From positions 11,845,501-11,909,500 of the forward strand of contig OZ005600.1 of NCBI GenBank assembly GCA_963930655.1: a stretch of 64,000 bases of DNA. The letters run 5' to 3'. The translations under genes and the position numbers were made by a program. Under the pieces are notes generated by a model. The model saw nothing but the letters and a program-made list of their open reading frames with translations, was not told where the DNA came from and ran no database searches. Origin of the DNA: Myrica gale. Lineage: Eukaryota; Streptophyta; Magnoliopsida; Fagales; Myricaceae. How positions within the stretch are numbered: the first letter of the stretch is position 1; every line of letters begins with the position of its first letter. Positions 1-10,320 of this stretch are shown in pieces.

Positions 1-1750
1 AATCATGCATGTCATTTCTCCATTTGATCTTGGAGGTGGAATTATGGACGTACGACTCTTTTTTGTTCTTCTGTTGTACACAACCAATCAATTGGTTGAT
101 TAAACATTGCCAACTATGATTTACGCCTTTAATTTTTTTTTTTTTTTTTCAATCAATTGGTTGATTAATCAGTGTATAGTTCGGGCCCATGCATATACTG
201 AAACAACAATGACAATAACAAAAGGGAACAGGGAAAGAGGTACGTAGAAGATGGAGGGAGGAATTTACAAGAATGGCCTTAACGTACGTACCATCCCTCT
301 CTTTGAACATGGTTACCGAGGCAGTGGGGACCCATGCATCAGCCATCATGGGGACATTACATGTACATGTCTTTGGCCTCTTTCACGCCATGGAGCAGCT
401 ATAGCAGCTATAGCAGCGTCTGCATGATAAAAGCATACGATGCTTTGCTTTCCGTGTGCTTTTTTCCAAAATTTTCTTTGCCCTGAAACCAAAATCCCGT
501 AGACCCACTCTCCCCTTCAAGCGCTTTCCTCACACCCTCTTCCTCTCCATGCATCCACCCACTGCAAAATGCCTATTTGATCAGCTGATCTGATCTGATT
601 TGATCTTTGTGGGTTCGTTTCTCTCTGTCTTTTCCTTGGAACGAAATTTAATTTAAAAGCCACCTATGTATGGACTTTGGTTCTCCCTTTCAAAAGGCAT
701 ACTTTGCAATTTCTGAAAGTTGTGGACCTCTCTCTCTTATGCAAGGACCAATTGTATAATATCCCACCTTGGGAGAGTCAAAATTAATGAATAAAATATA
801 AAAATTCTGCAAAAAAATAAAATAGAACAATCAGGGAAAAAACACAACTTTTTTTGGTACATTTTGGTGGGCCTGCGGGCCATGTAATAAAAAGAGGTAG
901 CAATTCTTACATTCTAACCAATTTACCATTTTGTTTAGCTTTCATAACAAGTTTGTCTAAGCATGTTGTCAATGTCAATCCCTAAAGTTTTAGATTTTCC
1001 AAATTTTTTCCCACAAATTCTTTGTTTTAGTACATTAATCCCAATCTTGAATATTTTATCAATTTAATAATTGCATTTTTATTCAATAAAATTCCCAGCT
1101 TTATGCCAATTACTAATAAAACTATGAAAAGCTCACGAATCACTAGATTAATTTTTGTAGCAGCACGTGTAGATCACGCACCGAAAGAAGGGGTGTGAGA
1201 ACCCATTTTTCATAAAGAAAAGTAAAGCAAAGAACAAAATCCCTATTTTTTCCTCACTCAAGTCAAAGAAAGATTTCTTGGCAACCGGCCAAGCAAGAAA
1301 AGACCACCCAAACCTTATTCCACCACGTCCATCGATCCTCCGTCTTTCTATTTGGTGCTATTGGCTTTTCCTTTCGAGATTCTTTAGTATTTGATTATTT
1401 ACAAGATGGCCCATTGTTGTATATATATATGGCGCATTAGTGTTTAACAAGATGACTGTATTGTCCTCGTTTAATGCAGCCTCAATTCTCAGGTTATTAG
1501 GCTTAATTATTCTGAGCAGCGATCTTTGAGACAATTCAAAGTTTCTAAAGGTTCCTGTATGTCAGCTCCATTTCACTCCGGTGAACCTGCAGACACACCG
1601 GATTTCTCTTGAAACACAAACAATAACTATGATTTACTGCAGCATTGACTAAAAGCATATTAAGGTAGCATCACACCAAGAAAGATCTGATCAAGGATTA
1701 TATCATAGTAGACATACATTACAATTGTATGCAATTATATTCTTCAACAA
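1..1750. other. no gene recognised; AT-rich intergenic DNA
   Basis: I see no reading frame here that resembles a known protein. The stretch has poly-T tracts (about 130-149), short CT-rich patches and a short AT microsatellite near 1420-1430. It may hold distal regulatory DNA of the CLE gene downstream, but no specific element can be supported. Confidence 0.5.
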
Positions 1751-1758
1751 CAATGGTT

Positions 1759-1920
1759 TAGGGTTGTGCAAAATAACTCCCAAACTGACTCCCAACCTGG
1801 TATATATAGTTGGGCTGGTCGGAATCAGCGTTTTAAAAAAAATTTGAGCGGAGTCGAATTTGGGCTGGTCGGAGTCGGATATTGTCTTTCCGACTTAGAC
1901 TAAGTCGATGAACACCCATA
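1759..1920. mobile_element. hAT-type MITE, 162 bp, with perfect 8-bp target duplication
   Basis: The element starts TAGGGTTGTGCA and ends TGAACACCCATA, which are imperfect inverted termini. It is flanked on both sides by CAATGGTT (1751-1758 and 1921-1928), an exact 8-bp duplication as made by hAT transposases. The interior repeats a GGTCGGA/GGTCGGAGTCGG motif and has no coding capacity. The termini match the TAGGG...CCCTA pattern of the elements at 6535-7020 and 28543-30465, so they probably used related transposases. Confidence 0.85.
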
Positions 1921-2180
1921 CAATGGTTTCCACATATTAGAAACCGCCAAAACTAACGGTTCAAAGAATAATGAAACCAAACAATTGCTGCGTATAATCA
2001 ATAATATATAGGTCTAACATGCAGTAATGTATCAGTATGTATTACAAGAACAAAATCTCTCAGAACGCAGGGCATTTTGGTCATGGTAAACAACCATAAA
2101 AAAGAATCTCTGTTTCTTATAATATATAACGGTAACCCTGAAATGGTCTTTGTAGTAAATTTACCCACCCATTCCATCAC

Positions 2181-2350
2181 CTTTCATATATACTTTCATA
2201 TATACTTTCATGCTAAGTTGGTTCTTGGTTCTCAGACAAATGTGTATCGAATTTCAAAACCTCCTTTCCATTCACTTTTGCTGAAGCTTCTGCTCCTCTC
2301 TCCTTTCTCTTTCCTTCTGTCTCCCTCTCTTTTCGCTTTGTCAGTTTGCC
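2181..2350 (+). promoter_or_regulatory. putative core promoter and CT-rich leader of the CLE gene
   Basis: A twice-repeated TTTCATATATAC segment at about 2182-2206 offers TATA-like sequence, and a strongly pyrimidine-rich tract lies at about 2285-2350, some 80-150 bp before the chosen start codon. CT-rich leaders are common in plant genes. The assignment is by position only; no transcription start is known. Confidence 0.35.
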
Positions 2351-2430
2351 TCTCTTCTTAGCCTTGGTGCTGGTTCATGGATTTTGAACCCTTGTGGGAT
2401 CTTGGGGGGTGGTTAATTTTTCCAAATTGC

Positions 2431-2745
2431 ATGGCAGTGCCTAAAACATCATCATCAATCTCCGAAATCCACACTAAATCACACCCGTTTCTCCTCTTCC
2501 TCGCCATTCTCTTCATTTTCCTTCTGCTCATTAATTTATCCAACACAATGAACCCATCCATGGCCTCTTCGGTGCCCGTCAAAAGGCTTCTCTTGGATCC
2601 TACATCAGCCGCTGCATCTACTACCACAAGCTTGCACCCGAAGCAAATCGGAAACAGGCATACTTCCCCCACAAGTTCCACTAAAAGGGAGTTTGGAGCT
2701 GAAGCTCACGAAGTTCCCAGCGGCCCAAACCCCATATCGAACTAG
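2431..2745 (+). CDS. CLE41: CLE41/CLE44-type TDIF peptide precursor
   Basis: A 104-residue single-exon prepropeptide. It has a short polar N-terminus, a hydrophobic signal segment at about residues 17-35 (rich in L, I and F), a variable basic/serine-rich middle, and the C-terminal dodecapeptide HEVPSGPNPISN (2707-2742) directly before the stop. That peptide is identical to TDIF, the product of Arabidopsis CLE41 and CLE44. TDIF is secreted from phloem and is perceived by the receptor kinase TDR/PXY; it holds back xylem differentiation and promotes cambial division. The REFG(x)EAHEV context before the peptide also fits CLE41/44. The start at 2431 (MAVPKTSS) is preferred over the in-frame upstream ATG at 2377 because the family begins with a short hydrophilic stretch before the signal sequence. 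Seen: peptide and layout. Inferred: processing, hydroxyproline modification and phloem expression. The CLE41 versus CLE44 assignment is not resolvable here. Confidence 0.93.
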   Translation: MAVPKTSSSISEIHTKSHPFLLFLAILFIFLLLINLSNTMNPSMASSVPVKRLLLDPTSAAASTTTSLHPKQIGNRHTSPTSSTKREFGAEAHEVPSGPNPISN

Positions 2746-3989
2746 GAAGTATGAAGCATCGTGATCCAGTTCCGTGAAAAGATGCTAGAGTATGTAACGG
2801 CAAATTTGCACTTACTGTCATCTTTATGGTTGTGGTTTGAGACCACATTTAATACTGCTTGTCCTCAGTGAGAGGTTGGTTTCCTTTGTTGTCATCCTCA
2901 TAAATATTATTACCGATATTGCCTTTCTCTTCTTTTTTCCCCTTCTTCGCCTTCCTTTTTCGCTAGAAATGTATAGCAAGAGATACTCTATTTTGTTATA
3001 TGTATGTTTCCATCTGTTTGTTTCATATATTGATGAGGTTGGTATCGCTGGTTTTGGTAAATAAGCTAACACAGACACGCATCGACAGAGTACAATTGTT
3101 TCTTCTGATCGCAGTAGTATTTTTGGGATCTGTTAGGTCTTGTATATATATATAGCTGTCAAAGTCCTGAAATTCAATAGAGACGGAGTCCCAAAAATTG
3201 AATGTGATTTGTCTGATCAAATGTTCACCATAGTAGGTTGATATATGGGCAGTCCTTACACTGCAAATCTAGAGAATTTAGTGAGTTTGGACAGTCATTG
3301 CACTGCAAATTTAGAGAATCCAGTTACCAAGATTTACCGTTTTTGTGTTAGTGAGTTTCTTGAAGATTTTCCTCCTTCCAAATTAAGAACATGATAGAAT
3401 ACGCTCATGATTTGAAAAGGAAAAGCCTGTTAAAAGACTCAAGAAAGGAAGAGAAAACAGACCATCTGGCATGGGAGATCAGTTGCATGGGTTTTCATGT
3501 CATTCCAATTGGGTTCAGACTTCAGAGCTCAGGCTGTGAAAAGATCCAGATAAGAACGGAATCTGAGGTACAGTGTCAGCAGAAGTGGTTACTTCTGCGA
3601 CGTTCAGTGAGAGGACAATTTGTTTTTCCTGAGAAATAATTTCATCGCCCTTGGACTGACCTTTTGTCTTGTCAAACACATCACCCAAGAAAGCTGATAC
3701 CAACCCAAAAGCCATAGGAGGCACCCCTATGATTTGATAATAATAACAGTGTCATTTCCTCTGCTTGAATAATCTGCTTCCAATCATATACTATATAATG
3801 TTGCTTTTACAAAAAAGAAGTTATTCCACCAAAGTGCACAGTAGACGATTTTGACTTGGGTCAGATCAGGCCATGTCATCTACAGGGTTGAGATGGCAAG
3901 AGCAATACAGCCAAAAGGTCCAGAAGGGAGAGGAATGTGGAAATTACTGTTTGTTCATGTCTGCGTGGTAATCGGATCCTATCTAATGT
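2746..3989. other. downstream of CLE gene; no gene recognised
   Basis: Holds the probable 3' untranslated region of the CLE gene and AT-rich spacer. Small open frames (for example 3515-3724 on minus) have no recognisable domain and are not called. A repeated GTTTGTGTTAGTGAGTTT-like patch near 3270-3360 is the only internal repetition seen. Confidence 0.4.
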
Positions 3990-4260
3990 CTAGAGTAATG
4001 GAGATGTTCTATTTCTTTTAATCTCAGCCCTCTCTTTAAAATAAAAAAGGTCAGGATGATAGGCACCTCATCAAGTCACTTAAAATTTTATTGGCCAAAA
4101 AAAAAAAACTCTAGTTGCCGAAAGATGGTATTAATGTTATCTCCCTTCCTAGTCTCGTACGACAAAAATGGTAAAGAGCCCTTCCCTTCGCCCAGCCTCC
4201 GCCCAACTTCTTGCCTGCCATTGCTGCATTAATACCCTTCTCTTCGCCGCTGCTTGACTT
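3990..4260. repeat. left arm of an imperfect inverted repeat around the first hAT element
   Basis: Two blocks here recur in reverse complement at about 10030-10320. One runs through TTCTTTTAATCTCA and GGATGATAGGCACCTCATCA (about 4015-4080). The other runs through CCTTCCCTTCGCCCAGCC (about 4178-4200). The arms are collinear when one is reversed but diverged. They lie outside the hAT target duplication, so they are not its termini. Confidence 0.55.
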
Positions 4261-5111
4261 CGGAATTTCAATAAGCACTGATCATTTAAGTTAAAAAACT
4301 AGCTCTACACAGAAATTAAAACCTTCATTCTATATCCACATCTTTAATTTGCACATGACTTTTAAGTTTTAACCAATATATTTTCGCATGCACAATACAA
4401 TTCTACGATGCAAAAAATTAAACTAAGAATCAATACACCAATTAGGTCAAGACAACGGCAAAAATTTTTGCTAAGTAGAGCATCAAATACTTGCCACACA
4501 TAACCTAAGGATCACATGAAAATCAAAATCAAGCAAAGTGCCTTGGAAAGTTAATTAATTAGAGAAAGTTCAGAACAGGTCTACTTTTAGAATCCAGATT
4601 AAAGAAAGTTGGGGACCTTCTGAGAAATTGGTAACTCATCCGTAGACTACCTTTGAACTCTATCAGATGGATGAATGCATGTTTTCCTCTTCACCTTTGT
4701 GGACTCAGTCAGGTTCATGTAATTTGGCCTAATGCTATCGTCAGTTCTCTCCAAAGACAATACAGTGTTGCCAGAAACTGGTGTTGTGGATGTGCAAGTT
4801 GATGATGAAGCGCAGCTCTCGTTGTTACGAATTAACATGCAACAAAAACATCGGTAAATTAGGTCCTTGAATTGTTTTATGAAAATGAAATGACCCACAA
4901 AATATGAGATTGTATATATACATGAAATAAGGACACAACATCGTTGAACTGCAGCCAGTGGCGGAACCAGAACCAAAATTCAGGGGGGCGAGTTCTAAAG
5001 ACGAAATGACAAGAATTTTTTTCCCTTTATAATGCTAAAAATTGTTTTACAATTACAATATCAAAAATTAAAAACTAAAAGCATTAAAAATATTACAATA
5101 CATGTACCGTG

Positions 5112-8023
5112 CTATGTACTACGACTGAGAGATGACAATTGCATCCTACGATTTTGCATCTTTTGAAAATGTTGTAAAACGGCTTCGTTCTCAATATCCA
5201 TAAAAACATCATGCTCGATGTACACTGTCATGCAATCATTCATCCATTCATCTCTCATGTTATTACGCAAATCACTCTTAATAATGTTCATGGCAGAAAA
5301 CGCTCTTTCAACAGTTGCAGTCGCAACTGGTAAGATCAATGTCAACTCAACAAGTCGATAAACTAATGGAAATATATTATTCTTTTTGGTCTCAACCATC
5401 TTCATAGCAAGACTTCCAATATCTTGAAGCCCAGAAAATGCAACATTTATTCTAACATCTCTAATATAAGTATTAAGATGATTTTTAAGTATCAACTTAT
5501 CATCTGCTCTGAAATCTTCTGGATAAAGCTCAGCAAGACGTAGTAATTTAGCATGATCAAACGCTGAGAATGAGTTTTTTTTATCAAGACATCCTAAGCA
5601 AAGAAGTAACTTTGTACCTACTTCTGTAAAGCGATTATTCAACTCTTCACTGATCAAATCAATAACCTGACAAAACACTTTCACACGAAAAAAATGGAAA
5701 TAAGTAATAGTTTGCCCTCCATGTCTCTTAGGACTACGCGTTAGTACAATGTCTTCCATGTTGGGCACACTAACAGAATTATCCACACAAAAAATATTGA
5801 CTTTTCTTCCAAAAATATATCTCATTCTCTTTCTCTAAATTCTTGCAACTGTTCCTTCACAACTTCAACCAAACTCATAGCATTAACTATGTCTTGATCC
5901 TTTCGTTGTAAGGCCTGTGACAGTTCGTTTGTAATTCTCATTATATTCTTCAATAAATGCATAGTGAATACAAACTCATAACTTAACATCTTATCCATCA
6001 AACCCACAGCATTGGACCTATTTTCGTGGTGAGTACCATAATTTTTTATGTGTACAAGCACTTCCAATATTGATGATCACATAGTAAAGAGACGGATTAT
6101 TGTAAGGTGGTAGGAACCCCAACGAGTGTCACCTGCAATATTATAAGAATTATAAACTTATAAACAAAGAAAAAAAATAAGTCTATTAGTATTGTAATGA
6201 AATATAGTATCACCTGGTCGTGCAAGAGTGTTTTCTTGATTTTTTCCCCTCCCACTAGAAATCTCTCAATTTTCCAACTGTTCCACTATCTTCTCATGAA
6301 ATCTTTCCCGAAAAGCGTCTTTTCTTTTACATGAAGCTCCAACCATATTCACAATCAGAGAAATATGAGTAAAAAAATCACCAACTTGCAAGTTATCTCG
6401 TGCAATAGTCACAATAGTCAATTGAAGTTGGTGAGCAAAACAATGGATGTAGATAGCAGAAGGATTGTCCTTCAAAATGAGTGACTTCAAGCAATTGAAC
6501 TCACCTCACATGTTTGATGCCCCATCATACCCTTTAGGGGTGAACAGAACCGGACCGCAGACCGGACCGGACCGGAATTTCCGGTCCGGTCCGGTCCTTT
6601 TTCTTAAAATGCGGTCCGGTCCGGACCGGACCGGATAAATCCGGTTATCCGGTCCGGTCCGGTCCTCTTTAATAATAAATGCGGTCCGGACCGGACCGGA
6701 CCGCATTTATTAAAAAAATAAAAAAAAATATATTTTTTTATATTTTTAATACAAATTATAAACATAAAACGTTTAATTTTTATCTAAACTAAAACTTAAC
6801 ATTTTTATATACACTTCCCATTTGAAATTAACCTAAAAAAAATTTTGAAAAAATTTTAAAAAATTAAAAAAATTTAAAAAAAATTAAAACCGGTCCGGAC
6901 CGCATTTAGTGAAACCGGACCGGACCGGACCACTTATAAGTGGTCCGGTCCGGTCCTATATTATTTAAGGACCGCAATGCGGTCCGAAAAACCGGACCGC
7001 ATTCCGGTTGTGCAGCCCTAATACCCTTGACCTCTCAATCTGGATATTGACAACCCATGTCTTACAAACAACTTGTCTCTAGTTTTTTTCAAAGTTTCAG
7101 AGCAAGTGTCAGAAAACATGTTCCACACCAAGAAACATTTCAATCATTTGTCCACGCTTGTTTACAAATCTCAAAACCACTGTCATTTGCTCATTTACTG
7201 AATTGTCTAGAGATTCATCAACCATAATAGAATAACAAGCATCTCCAATTTCTTCAAGGATAGCAAGTGTGGTCTTAGCTGCACAGACACTCACCATTTC
7301 CTTCAGCACTTTTGGAGAAGTCATTTGGTTGTTTCCTGGAGCATTAGTGTTAAGTGTCTTAGCAACCTTTTCTTCACGTTCGCAAAACACGTTCACAAGC
7401 TCAAGAAAATTGTCCTTCTTTCTTGAACTTCTGGACTCGTCATGACCACGAAAAGCTAATCCTTGCCCCTAAAGAAAACGAATGGCATCTAGAACCGCTG
7501 TTAAACGAATGCGATAAGCATTCTCTTCCTCGTGCCCGTGTGCTGATAACATGTGCGACACACTTTGTCGCTGATTTACGAGTGCTTCACATTGTCTTCT
7601 AGCTTCATTGTGAGCATTATCATGTACATCAACATGTTGACCGAATACTTCATATGCCTTTTTACAGTTACTAAATCCAACGTATGTAAACTTATCTCCC
7701 CCAGTCTGCCCTCCTCTACGTCCCCTAAACAGATAACACCACAAACAATATGTCTCATCCTTTAATACACTATATTTAAACCATACCTCCCTAAAACCCC
7801 TCATTTCTTGCCCGTATTGCTTCCTGAGAAAATCATGACCATGCAGTTGAAAATGGTCTTTAATCAAAAATTCCCTACGGACCTGATCTTTATTCCCAAC
7901 ATCATATTCTTCAATGGGTTTACGTAATCCTGGGTCAGCAACAATATCATCCTGACTAAACATAATGCGAGGTATATTAGATGACTCCACACTGCATGAC
8001 GTTCTTGTGACAAACTTATCCAT
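5112..8023 (-). pseudogene. hAT-family transposase (TTF zinc finger, DUF4371, hAT C-terminal), broken
   Basis: The pieces align in order with the transposase at 53322-55798: a TTF-type zinc-finger region with CLWCYLF (in 7469-8023), the DUF4371 catalytic part with MVDES (in 7109-7396), then GYDGASN next to the MITE, an IHCFAHQLQL region (6266-6490), and the hAT dimerisation end with TATVERAFSAM (in 5112-5825). Lesions visible: an in-frame stop near 7470; a 1-bp insertion relative to the relative after residues EHV near 7117; the 486-bp MITE in the GQGYDGASN codons; stops soon after that; a stop in the MW codon region near 6090; and a frameshift near 5825. A short in-frame deletion removes the DFNWLE segment. 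One small intron (about 6133-6214) matches the intron position of the relative. No functional protein can be made. Confidence 0.9.
6535..7020. mobile_element. nested hAT-type MITE, 486 bp, CCGGACC-rich
   Basis: Termini are TAGGGGTGAACAGAACCGG and, read inward from the other end, TAGGGCTGCACAACCGG. The exact 8-bp duplication ATACCCTT flanks it (6527-6534 and 7021-7028). It lies inside the transposase pseudogene, and the relative at about 54381 shows the uninterrupted sequence with a single ATACCCTT (reverse strand), which confirms insertion site and boundaries. The interior has two clusters of alternating CCGGACC/GGTCCGG units (about 6549-6706 and 6890-7012) around an AT-rich core. No coding capacity. 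Confidence 0.93.
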
Positions 8024-8610
8024 TATCTAAATAAAATAAAATAAAGTGAATGTATCAATATATTATATTCCAGACACCAAAAGTCATGTGGAGATGCAAA
8101 GTGAAGTCTCTTGTTCATAAACACATGTAGAGATGCAAATAAACATGCAAAATAGTTCGGTGATATCTAGCATTTTGAAAATCTCTAATCTCCTCTTAGC
8201 CTCTCCGAAAAAGTTATAATGGTTTTTGTTTTGACTCTTGAAATATAAACCCTTAAATCATAGAAAGATCTATAAGAAATTCTCTTTATCTCTTTAGAAA
8301 AATTGAATTAAACCCTTACATCATAGATGGTAGCCAATTCCACAAAAGCAAAACAGTACAGCAAAACATACAGGGAAAGTCAAAGCAATTTGCATCCTAT
8401 GATTAATAATTATTATATAAACAATCCGTCCTTTGGGGATATCATATCAGTAAATTTAAATAGTAGAAGTGGTAAAATGACTAGAAAATCATACAGGGAG
8501 AGTCAAAGCAATTTGCGGTGGTGGAACTGTCCATAAATAAAAGGAAGACTACTTAGATATTAATCAACTATCATTACAAAATTCCAAAATCAGAAGCAAG
8601 AATAACTCAC

Positions 8611-9107
8611 CAACACGTTCCCTTGGGCGTACTGTCACTATTTGTAGAGTCTGATCTTGATAAATTGTGCTTCAAACCAGTAAACTGGAAGGTGTCCTTG
8701 GGTGTGGTGGTAGGTGTAGAGTTCGTGCTCTGAGGCTCTGGAACAAACCTCATAATATAACAATGGCCATAAGAAAATTTAATTGAATGTATAAATAGAC
8801 TCATCATTCAACATTCAATTCAATCTGAAATCATATGTCAAGGAAACACATTTTTTCAGACTAAACAACAAAGCAAGATAGACAAAGAAAACTCATCACA
8901 GTTTCAAAGTGCTTGAGTACTATGAAGTTAAAGTTTCCATAGAGTTGAGGCCTCTTCATAGGTTTATGTCAACTCACCTTTCAAGGGTTTAGCTTCAAAA
9001 ACTATTTTCTCAAAATTATCACAGCAAACATTATGTAATGGCCAGGTGGAAGCTAATTCAAATGCCTGTTTTTTGCACCTATCATCTACTGAAGACCTTA
9101 GAAAGCT
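8611..9107 (-). pseudogene. captured host gene fragment, two exons, inside the hAT element
   Basis: On minus, exon A (9107 to 8978) encodes SFLRSSVDDRCKK and on to EAKPLK, and ends at a strong GTGAGTT donor. Exon B (8737 to 8611) encodes EPQSTNSTPTTTPK and on to STPKGT, and also ends at GTGAGTT. With acceptors at CAG/AG in both cases the reading phase joins without a stop across a 240-bp intron. The segment is absent from the other hAT element, lies between the terminal repeat and the transposase, and does not resemble a transposase. This looks like gene capture of the Pack type. I do not recognise the parent gene. The exon model is inferred from splice signals only. Confidence 0.45.
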
Positions 9108-9705
9108 CTGTATTGAAACGTGTTTTGTAGTCAAACAACCCACAAAATTCCAACAACCCACGACATATCTCAGCACTTCCAACAACCCACAACATAACAA
9201 CCCACAAAATTCACACATCTCTAATTCACAAAATTCATAAAATCTCTAATTCACAAATCCCTAATTCAAAAAATTCATCAAATCCCTAATTCACAAATCT
9301 CTAATTCATAAAATTCATCAAAAATCACAACAATAATTAAATCTGTAAAGATAATTAAATCATGGCTGAGTGCCCAGACCTGCGGCGGTGGCTGGTGCAG
9401 CGTGCGACAGTGGCTGAGTGAGAGAGAGAGAGGTGTGAGAAACAGAAAAGAGAAAGGCTCGGTCAGGAGGTTTCCGCTGCAGAAAAGAGAAAGGAGGGCC
9501 TGAGGGTGAGAGGAGAAGGAAAAAAGGTGTGGGGGGGGGGACGCGGACCATGCGTTTCTGTCCTTTTTTTAAAATTTTTTATATATTTTTTTTAATTTTT
9601 GCAGAGGGTAGGGGAGGGGGACGCGGGAGGCCACGCGTAACGCGTTTCTGTTTTTTCTTCTTCTTCTTTAAAAAAAATTAATATTTTATATTTTTTTTAA
9701 ATTCT

Positions 9706-9739
9706 GCAGAGGGTGAAACGACGTTGTTTCACCCTCTGC
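9706..9739. repeat. 34-bp near-perfect palindrome near the hAT 5' end
   Basis: GCAGAGGGTGAAACGACG is followed at once by its reverse complement with one mismatch (TT in place of CC at the centre). The same palindrome, fully matched at the centre, occurs at 51263-51296 in the second hAT element. It sits about 200-250 bp inside the transposase-5' terminus in both. A role as a subterminal binding or structural element is an inference. Confidence 0.8.
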
Positions 9740-10029
9740 TGTTTAAAAAAATAAAAGGGTTTGAGTCAAGGGTATCGGGTCCAGGCTTTATGTATAAAAC
9801 ATGTATATAGTTGGCTTGGGCCTGAGCCTCAAGGGTATTAGCCCAGTCTAACTTATTTTTTTAAAAAAAAGTAATGTATTTTTTTGTGGCGTGAGGGGTA
9901 GCAGCCGCCCAGGGTCGCTACCCCTTCCTTCTACCACTGGCTGCAGCGAATTAGTCAGCTAGGCTTTGAAAGGGGGCATGTGTGGCGCGGTTGTGTGACG
10001 AGAACCCCAGGCGACGTTGGGCAACTGGG

Positions 10030-10320
10030 CTGCCATCTTGGTGGTGTAAAGTCTGTTGGCGGCAAAGAGAAGGGTTGTGCAGCAACCACAGGCAAGGGGC
10101 TGGGCGAAGGGAAGGGATGTTCTCCATGATTTATTTCGTGCAAGACTACTAGTGTCGAGTAATGAAAGTTCTTTTTTACCAACACAATCTTAAGCGACTT
10201 GATGAGGTGGCTATCATCCCGACCCCTTCATTTTAAACGGAGGGTTGAGATTAAAAGAATTGGAGCGTCTCAATACCGTAGATGTTGGACAGGCCGATTC
10301 AGATCCGTTTATGTGTGCTT
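10030..10320. repeat. right arm of the imperfect inverted repeat
   Basis: Reverse complement of the blocks described at 3990-4260: GGCTGGGCGAAGGGAAGG (about 10098-10116) and GACTTGATGAGGTGGCTATC onward through TGAGATTAAAAGAA (about 10196-10260). Together the two arms enclose the whole first hAT element. They may be two inverted copies of one dispersed repeat or the long ends of an older element. Confidence 0.5.

Larger units (their letters stand above)
4956..9939 (-). mobile_element. hAT transposon (TTF/DUF4371 transposase type), decayed, about 5 kb
   Basis: The ends form inverted repeats: CAGTGGCGGAACCAGAACC on the left and, read inward from the right, CAGTGGTAGAAGGAAGGGG. Flanking 8-mers are ACTGCAGC (4948-4955) and GCTGCAGC (9940-9947), a 7/8 match as expected for an old hAT target duplication. 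The inside carries a broken minus-strand transposase (5112-8023), a nested MITE (6535-7020), AT-rich tandem motifs (about 9190-9320), a captured-exon candidate (8611-9107) and a 34-bp palindrome near the 5' end (9706-9739). The element is related to the one at 51009-55955 but is much more damaged. Confidence 0.88.

Noticed and set aside
3515..3724. Minus-strand frame with MPPMAFGLVSAFLGDVFDK
   Set aside because: Short, no recognisable family, no supporting exons nearby.
4647..4976. Minus-strand open frame ending in SLERTDDSIRPNYMNLTESTKV-like text next to the first hAT
   Set aside because: It reads a little like a last exon, but it runs into the hAT terminus at its start and shows no domain I recognise.
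9360..9551. Pro/Ser-rich minus-strand frame near the right end of the first hAT
   Set aside because: Produced by GC-rich, GA-repeat sequence in the transposon end; no domain.
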